NCBI GenBank assembly: GCA_023395515.1
Contig: JAEWZB010000031.1
Coordinates: 1 to 18,510 of the forward strand
Source of the DNA: Bacillota bacterium
Lineage (GTDB): Bacteria > Bacillota > Syntrophomonadia > Syntrophomonadales > Syntrophomonadaceae
Length of the DNA: 18,510 nt
Direction of reading: 5' to 3'
The notes below the pieces were generated by a model. The model made no database searches. It had not been told where the DNA came from and saw only the letters and a program-made list of their open reading frames with translations. Below, piece after piece: positions 15,019-18,510 of the stretch (position 1 is its first letter; each line of letters begins with the position of its first letter). The translations under genes and the position numbers were made by a program.

Positions 15019-16002
15019 TTATCCCCCTATTTGGTACATCTTACGTTCATTATGATTTCCCCAGCCTGCATCCATATGATGACGAAGAGGTTTATTATTA
15101 ATAGCTTTTAAGAATAAAGTTCTTAATGCGTGGTCGTCAGCTTCACCTTCTACCGCTTCCCGTAAATCAATCTCTTTTTTATCATATAAACAACCCCGTA
15201 ATTTACCATCAGCCGTCATACGCAGCCGGTTGCATTCATGACAAAAATGATTGCTCATCGGGCTGATAAATCCGATAGAGCCCTGGCCGCCTTCCAGATT
15301 ATAATATTTGGCCGGACCATTACCAGGAATATGGTCAGGGGCCACCAGATGATAGTGCTCTTCTAAAATAGTTTTTACTTCCTCACTTTTCATCAGGCGC
15401 TCTTTTTTCCAGTACAGCAAATCACCTACCGGCATAAATTCGATAAATCTGACATGAAGGGGGTAATCATAGGCTAATTTGGCTAAAGATAAAATCTCCG
15501 TATCATTAAAGCCTTTTATAACTACGGTATTAATTTTTACCGGCTGCATGTCTAATTCTAGAGCAGAAAAAATTGATTTAATTACATTATCCACATTACC
15601 ATTGCGGGTAATGTAATTAAACTTCTCCGGTACTAAACTATCCAAACTAAAATTAACTCGCTTAAGACCGGCCTTTTTCAAATCCTTGGCCATATTGTTA
15701 AATAGTATGCCATTAGTAGTTAAAGCTATATCATCAATAGGTTCTAAACTGGAAATATATTCAATCAGTTTAGTAATATTTTTTCTAACTAGGGGTTCCC
15801 CGCCGGTGAGGCGTACTTTTTTAATACCTACTTGAGTAGCAATTTTCACAATGCGGGCTACATTTTCCAAACTTAGAATTCCCATATGATTTAACTTGTG
15901 TTCAATACCTTCTTCGGGCATGCAGTAACGGCAACGCAAATTGCAGCGGTCAGTTACTGAAATGCGCAGATAATTAATTTCCCTGCCGTAACCATCTACC
16001 AT
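15019..16002 (-). CDS. moaA: GTP 3',8-cyclase MoaA (radical SAM)
   Basis: MoaA is a radical SAM enzyme that performs the first step of molybdenum cofactor synthesis, rearranging GTP to 3',8-cyclo-7,8-dihydro-GTP. It has 327 residues. The SAM cluster ligands are Cys20, Cys24 and Cys27 (CNLRCRYC), and the second 4Fe-4S cluster that binds substrate uses Cys254, Cys257 and Cys271. VRLTGGEPLVRK and the C-terminal GG (QIGG), needed for radical initiation in studied homologues, are both present. The start ATG at 16002 has GGGAGGGAG upstream, part of which can be folded into a CTCCC/GGGAG hairpin (16012-16023). A 214-base leader separates it from the small upstream gene and contains a long inverted repeat. 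Confidence 0.97.
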   Translation of the reverse strand: MVDGYGREINYLRISVTDRCNLRCRYCMPEEGIEHKLNHMGILSLENVARIVKIATQVGIKKVRLTGGEPLVRKNITKLIEYISSLEPIDDIALTTNGILFNNMAKDLKKAGLKRVNFSLDSLVPEKFNYITRNGNVDNVIKSIFSALELDMQPVKINTVVIKGFNDTEILSLAKLAYDYPLHVRFIEFMPVGDLLYWKKERLMKSEEVKTILEEHYHLVAPDHIPGNGPAKYYNLEGGQGSIGFISPMSNHFCHECNRLRMTADGKLRGCLYDKKEIDLREAVEGEADDHALRTLFLKAINNKPLRHHMDAGWGNHNERKMYQIGG

Positions 16003-16011
16003 CTTATCTCC

Positions 16012-16023
16012 CTCCCTTGGGAG
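16012..16023 (-). promoter_or_regulatory. Hairpin overlapping the moaA ribosome binding site
   Basis: CTCCC and GGGAG pair perfectly around a two-base AA spacer on the minus-strand RNA, covering the upstream half of the GGGAGGGAG sequence (16008-16016). A two-base loop is too tight, so the real stem would be three to four pairs. It could modulate translation, but the downstream GGGAG stays free. Confidence 0.3.
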
Positions 16024-16079
16024 CCTTAAACCAAGCTTTAGCTTTTCTTACACTATCATGAGTTAGTATTTCTTATTTT

Positions 16080-16196
16080 ATGATGATACTGGAATACCCG
16101 GAAAGCCTGGCTTGCTGGCTCGCCTGCCGCCTTCACGTTATGTCCTATAAGGTGCAAGACTAGCGCAAGCCTTAGCTTTCCTTCTGCTACCATCAT
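16080..16196 (-). ncRNA. Structured 117-base leader element before moaA
   Basis: Three nested stems share one axis: ATGATGATA/TACCATCAT (16080-16088 with 16188-16196, one G.U on minus RNA), GGAAAGC/GCTTTCC (16100-16106 with 16175-16181) and GGCTTGC/GCAAGCC (16109-16115 with 16165-16171). They enclose a GC-rich 49-base apical region. No T-tract follows, so it is not a plain terminator. It may be a cis-acting RNA in the moa transcript or an inserted palindromic element. The class is not recognised. Confidence 0.45.
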
Positions 16197-16216
16197 TAGA
16201 ATTACACCTGATAGTA

Positions 16217-16393
16217 TTAAAAGCAGCCTAGTTCACAGGCATAGATTTTAACTTCAATTTCATCACATATCTTGCCTACTTCAGAAGAGTCCAGATCAAA
16301 GTCAACTGCCACTTGCCGTGCCTCTGTACAAGTAATTTTCCCTTCAGGAGCTAATTCCTTAAGCTTAGCTATTACTGCCTCTCTTTTGTCCAT
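16217..16393 (-). CDS. Small four-cysteine protein at the head of the moa operon
   Basis: This 58-codon gene has a strong AAGGGGAGG ribosome site about ten bases before its ATG at 16393. The protein starts MDKREAVIAKLKELAPEGKI and ends in CELGCF. The body reads as a short helix, a turn and a second helix (TEARQVAVDFDLDSSEVGKI), resembling a small winged-helix or HTH fold. Four cysteines at 22, 43, 53 and 57, the last two as CxxxC, could bind a metal or cluster. I recall similar 'C-x-LGCF' ends in small clostridial hypotheticals but cannot name the family. It is the first gene after the riboswitch-like leader and terminator and is co-directional with moaA 214 bases on. A role in molybdenum or tungsten handling or regulation is inferred from position only. 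Confidence 0.75.
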   Translation of the reverse strand: MDKREAVIAKLKELAPEGKITCTEARQVAVDFDLDSSEVGKICDEIEVKIYACELGCF

Positions 16394-16413
16394 TTACAAA
16401 AACCTCCCCTTTA

Positions 16414-16443
16414 TAAAAAAATATACACCCTGGAAAAGGGTGC
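16414..16443 (-). terminator. Intrinsic terminator (expression platform of the leader)
   Basis: CACCCT (16437-16442 on minus) and AGGGTG (16426-16431) pair around TTTCC, followed on the minus strand by TATATTTTTTT. It lies directly after the aptamer-like domain and before the ribosome site of the 58-codon gene, the normal place for a transcription-control switch. Confidence 0.82.
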
Positions 16444-16545
16444 ATTAATCCTAAAGCAAACTACTCCTTTCCAAATGGGAGGCATATGGGTTTCCCCCTA
16501 TACCCTATCGTTCAAACTACCATAGCTAGCCTGCCTTAGGTTAAT
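16444..16545 (-). promoter_or_regulatory. Candidate Moco/Tuco riboswitch aptamer
   Basis: On the minus-strand RNA, a closing stem pairs AUUAACCUAA (16536-16545) with UUAGG-A-UUAAU (16444-16454). Inside are a GGG-GAAA-CCC hairpin (tetraloop 16491-16494) and the sequences CCUAAG (16535-16540) and UAUGG (16520-16524), which match the two halves of the 11-nt GAAA tetraloop receptor. GCCUCC (16478-16483) with GGAAAGGAG (16464-16472) forms a further hairpin. Note CCUAAG is used both in the closing stem and as receptor, so only one fold holds at a time. The Moco motif is the expected class in front of moa genes and is described with a GNRA loop and receptor; a short form would fit the tungsten (Tuco) variant. 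I could not align it to the Rfam model. Confidence 0.55.
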
Positions 16546-16576
16546 TTGAATCGGAGAAGTATTCTATTGTAGTTTT

Positions 16577-16605
16577 ATTATATATTAAGTAGAAAAATTC
16601 TACAA
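16577..16605 (-). promoter_or_regulatory. Promoter of the moa operon, with internal palindrome
   Basis: On the minus strand, TTGTAG (16600-16605) and a perfect TATAAT (16577-16582) are 17 bases apart, giving a start near 16570, just before the riboswitch-like domain. The palindrome GTAGAA-AAA-TTCTAC (16589-16603) fills the spacer and part of the -35 box, as an operator would. Confidence 0.75.
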
Positions 16606-16707
16606 TTCTCATCAATATAATATTAATTTCCGAGATAGATTGCATACTAATATGTTATTATTAATAGAGTGTCTAAATTACCTAACTCAAAGAGAGGAGG
16701 GATAAAT

Positions 16708-17145
16708 ATGTCGGCTGTACAATGGATAATTCTCGCTATTATTTGCGGAGCTATCGAGATATTTAGTGCCGGCTTCTGGTTTGTATGGTTAGCTTTATCT
16801 GCTCTTATCGTGGCAGCAGGGGCTAAATTTTCTTTACTAAACAGTTTAGAAGTTCAATTATTCATTTTTGCCTTAGTTACTTTTTTATTTATAATTTTAG
16901 CCCGTCCGTTAACTATGAAATTCATTCGGACTAATGAGCGGGTTAGTAATGTAGATGCTCTTATCGGGCAACAAGGCATAGCCCTTAAGGAATTAAAACC
17001 TTTCCAATTCGGGCAAGTTAAGCTTAATGGGGAGATATGGACCGCCGTTAGTAATGAAGAAATAGCGGCAGATAGCCTGGTAATTGTTGAGGCTATCGAG
17101 GGAGTTAAACTTAGAGTTAGATCAGCATATAATGATAAGGAGTGA
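16708..17145 (+). CDS. NfeD family membrane protein
   Basis: This is a 145-residue short-form NfeD protein. The hydrophobic N-terminal half holds two or three membrane segments (about 4-22, 25-42 and 47-68), with the family's FWFVWLALSAL stretch. The C-terminal half (about 85-143) is the soluble OB-fold domain beginning VDALIGQQGIALKELKPF and ending VVEAIEGVKLRVR. The start at 16708 is chosen because GAGGAGG lies five to eight bases upstream; a GTG at 16669 would add 13 residues and lacks such a site. NfeD proteins work with stomatin-like proteins encoded next to them, as here, and are thought to take part in membrane microdomain organisation or membrane protein quality control. A weak promoter-like TTGCAT lies at 16640, with no clear -10. 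Confidence 0.92.
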   Translation: MSAVQWIILAIICGAIEIFSAGFWFVWLALSALIVAAGAKFSLLNSLEVQLFIFALVTFLFIILARPLTMKFIRTNERVSNVDALIGQQGIALKELKPFQFGQVKLNGEIWTAVSNEEIAADSLVIVEAIEGVKLRVRSAYNDKE

Positions 17146-17150
17146 TTTAG

Positions 17151-18089
17151 GTGTTTGAAGTATTCGCTAATTTTCTATTAGTAATTTTCGTTTTATTTAT
17201 TGTTTTTTCATCCATCAGAATTATAAAGCAATCTACCGTAGGTGTTGTAGAAAGATTAGGTAAATACCATAGAACTGCCCAGCAGGGTATTAACTTCATA
17301 ATCCCTTTTATTGACAGTTTCCGCTATATTATTGATTTAAGAGAACAAGTGGTAGATTTTCCGCCCCAACCAGTTATAACTAAAGATAATGTTACCATGA
17401 TGATAGATACGGTAGTTTATTACCAAGTCACCGACCCTTTTAGCTTCAGTTATGAAATTTCTAATGCTATCATGGCTATAGAAAATCTTACTGCTACTAC
17501 CTTAAGAAACATTGTGGGTGATTTGGAACTGGATGAAACTTTAACTTCCCGGGATATAGTCAATACCAAATTAAGGTCTATTCTTGATGAAGCTACTGAT
17601 AAATGGGGTATTAAAGTTAACCGGGTAGAGCTTAAAAACATCTTGCCTCCCACTGATATCCAAAATGCTATGGAAAAACAAATGCGGGCCGAAAGAGAAA
17701 AACGTGAAGCAGTCCTAAGAGCCGAAGGCCAAAAAACTGCGGCTATTTTAGAAGCAGAAGGAAGTAAGCAAGCGGCTATTTTAAATGCTGAAGCCGTACG
17801 TGAAGCAAGTATTAGGGAAGCCGAAGGGGTTAGACAGGCTAAAATCCTTGAAGCTCAAGGGGAAGCTGAAGCTATTTTAACTGTACAAAGATCATTTGCC
17901 GATAGCTTAATAATGATTAAAGATGCGGCTGCCGATGATAAAGTATTAGCCTTAAAATCCCTGGAAGCGCTAAGAGAAATCGGTAATGGTCAGGCTACTA
18001 AGCTTATCATCCCCAGCGACTTAGCCGGTTTAGGCGGAGTTTTTGCCGCTCTTAAGGAAGTAGCCGGAAATGAGAAGAAGGCTGAATAA
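17151..18089 (+). CDS. SPFH/band 7 (stomatin-like) membrane protein
   Basis: This is a slipin/stomatin-type protein of 312 residues. It has one N-terminal membrane anchor (about 6-24), the SPFH domain (about 28-190) with VGVVERLGKYHRTAQQGINFIIPFID and DNVTMMIDTVVYYQVTDP, and the ILPPTDIQNAMEKQMRAEREKR segment. A coiled coil rich in AEG/EAE repeats follows (about 195-250) and then a short C-terminal tail. Such proteins form large ring assemblies in the membrane and mark microdomains. The GTG start lies five bases after the NfeD stop, with AAGGAG overlapping that stop, so the two are an operon. Homologues are called QmcA or YbbK in other bacteria; I do not assign a symbol. Confidence 0.93.
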   Translation: MFEVFANFLLVIFVLFIVFSSIRIIKQSTVGVVERLGKYHRTAQQGINFIIPFIDSFRYIIDLREQVVDFPPQPVITKDNVTMMIDTVVYYQVTDPFSFSYEISNAIMAIENLTATTLRNIVGDLELDETLTSRDIVNTKLRSILDEATDKWGIKVNRVELKNILPPTDIQNAMEKQMRAEREKREAVLRAEGQKTAAILEAEGSKQAAILNAEAVREASIREAEGVRQAKILEAQGEAEAILTVQRSFADSLIMIKDAAADDKVLALKSLEALREIGNGQATKLIIPSDLAGLGGVFAALKEVAGNEKKAE

Positions 18090-18092
18090 AAA

Positions 18093-18125
18093 GTGGGCTC
18101 TCGCCCACTAAGCTTTGACGCTGAC
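18093..18125 (+). repeat. Short dispersed repeat, copy A
   Basis: GTGGGC-TCTC-GCCCAC hairpin followed by TAAGCTTTGACGCTGAC, directly after the stomatin-like gene. It matches the minus-strand copy at 18360-18390 at about 26 of 30 positions. No T-tract follows the hairpin. Confidence 0.5.
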
Positions 18126-18193
18126 TGCCGCAGACCCTTCGGGCACTGATTTACACTGACTTTTTTTAAAAATAAAATTTAATTAGAATTAGA

Positions 18194-18229
18194 AAGCCAT
18201 CGGTGACAGTTCACAGTTCCCGATGGCTT
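18194..18229. other. 10-bp-stem hairpin
   Basis: Arms AAGCCATCGG (18194-18203) and CCGATGGCTT (18220-18229) are perfect. The 16-base loop holds a direct repeat ACAGTTC. It could end the nfeD-stomatin transcript, though only four Ts follow at 18233-18236. Confidence 0.5.
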
Positions 18230-18238
18230 AGATTTTAA

Positions 18239-18255
18239 GGCGGCCCAAGGCCGCC
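18239..18255. repeat. GGCGGCC/GGCCGCC hairpin
   Basis: Perfect 7-bp arms around CAA. The same GGCGGCC/GGCCGCC arms occur in the terminator at 12351-12378, so this may be a recurrent intergenic element of this genome. Confidence 0.4.
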
Positions 18256-18345
18256 CCTACAAAATAAAAATTCAGTGGAAATCATAAATAATCAGCACCC
18301 TTAATTGTGACCGAAGGGAACATCAGTAGTACTCGTAGGTATGTT

Positions 18346-18360
18346 GTTCGCGGAGCGAAC
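18346..18360. repeat. GTTCGC-GGA-GCGAAC hairpin
   Basis: Perfect 6-bp arms around GGA. The next hairpin (18376-18390, GTGGGC-GGA-GCCCAC) has the same GGA loop, 15 bases on. Confidence 0.4.
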
Positions 18361-18390
18361 CAGCGTCTAACCTAAGTGGGCGGAGCCCAC
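18360..18390 (-). repeat. Short dispersed repeat, copy B
   Basis: On the minus strand: GTGGGCTCCGCCCAC followed by TTAGGTTAGACGCTGG. It matches copy A at 18093-18125 in inverted orientation, about 260 bases apart. Confidence 0.5.
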
Positions 18391-18400
18391 AGTCTCACGT

Positions 18401-18510
18401 CTAAAAATGGTCCCAGTCCACAACTACTTCGGATTTCTCGGTGACAATCCAATGTACCGGAACATCCCGTTCGTGGGGATGGACATTATCTATTATTTGA
18501 AAATCAAAAC
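18401..18510 (-). CDS. 3' end of an unidentified gene, cut by the window edge
   Basis: An open frame enters from the right edge and ends at TAG (18401-18403), giving 35 residues. The visible tail includes QIIDNVHPHERDVPVHW and ends VVVDWDHF. The composition is protein-like, rich in Asp, Val and His. I do not recognise the family, and with only the C-terminus visible this could also be a chance frame. Confidence 0.4.
   Translation of the reverse strand, partial: FDFQIIDNVHPHERDVPVHWIVTEKSEVVVDWDHF

Noticed and set aside
16109..16171. tRNA-like stem (GGCTTGC/GCAAGCC, 63 bases)
   Set aside because: There is no TTCGA-type T loop, no anticodon arm and the length is too short; it is part of the longer nested repeat.
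16444..16545. c-di-GMP-I riboswitch as an alternative to Moco, because of the GAAA loop, receptor and GCCUCC
   Set aside because: The conserved CACGCACAGGGCAAACC region of that class is absent, and the gene context is molybdenum cofactor synthesis.
1..18510. CRISPR arrays, insertion sequences, toxin-antitoxin or phage genes
   Set aside because: No regularly spaced repeats, transposase, integrase or phage-like proteins were seen on either strand.

Overview
The window looks like chromosomal DNA of an anaerobic, low- to mid-GC Firmicute of the Clostridia type. This is inferred from a FabK-type enoyl reductase, a Clostridium/Streptococcus-like fatty-acid gene cluster, a CIRCE-controlled groES-groEL pair, a molybdenum-cofactor operon, strong AGGAGG-type ribosome sites, and frequent TTG/GTG starts. 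I cannot name the species; a Syntrophomonadaceae or Peptococcaceae relative is only a guess.

Layout. At 114-701 (+) is a WYL-domain regulator that has lost its DNA-binding N-terminus. A perfect 16-bp inverted repeat (778-813) separates it from a minus-strand type II fatty acid synthesis operon: fabH-fabK-fabD-fabG-acpP-fabF-fabZ-accD-accA (8134 down to 843). The genes are packed with overlaps or very short gaps, apart from 37 bases before acpP. The operon has a good promoter at 8158-8187 with a palindrome just upstream. Between fabH and groEL lies a structured element with a strong minus-strand terminator (8241-8402). Next come groEL and groES (minus) with a perfect CIRCE operator. At 10745-12325 (+) is a secreted stalk-domain protein, followed by a convergent lipoprotein (minus) and an unrecognised 140-residue protein (+, 13120-13542).

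The second metabolic block is a molybdenum-cofactor operon on the minus strand: promoter (16577-16605), riboswitch-like leader (16444-16545), intrinsic terminator (16414-16443), a 58-codon four-cysteine protein (16217-16393), a 117-base structured inverted repeat (16080-16196), moaA, moaC, a MOSC-domain protein and mogA. MoaA and MoaC make cyclic pyranopterin monophosphate; MogA adenylylates molybdopterin; the MOSC protein probably handles sulfur or cofactor. moaD, moaE and moeA are not in the window.

At the right, an NfeD-family protein and a stomatin/SPFH protein form a plus-strand membrane operon (16708-18089). It is followed by about 310 bases rich in hairpins, including an inverted pair of a short repeat, and by the 3' end of an unidentified minus-strand gene cut by the window edge.

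The most interesting points are: the riboswitch-like leader with its small cysteine protein; the second structured leader before moaA; the structured element between groEL and fabH; an AccD that lacks its zinc ribbon in an operon that also lacks accB and accC; and a MOSC protein without the family's usual cysteines. No database search or folding program was run; RNA structures come from pairing by eye.
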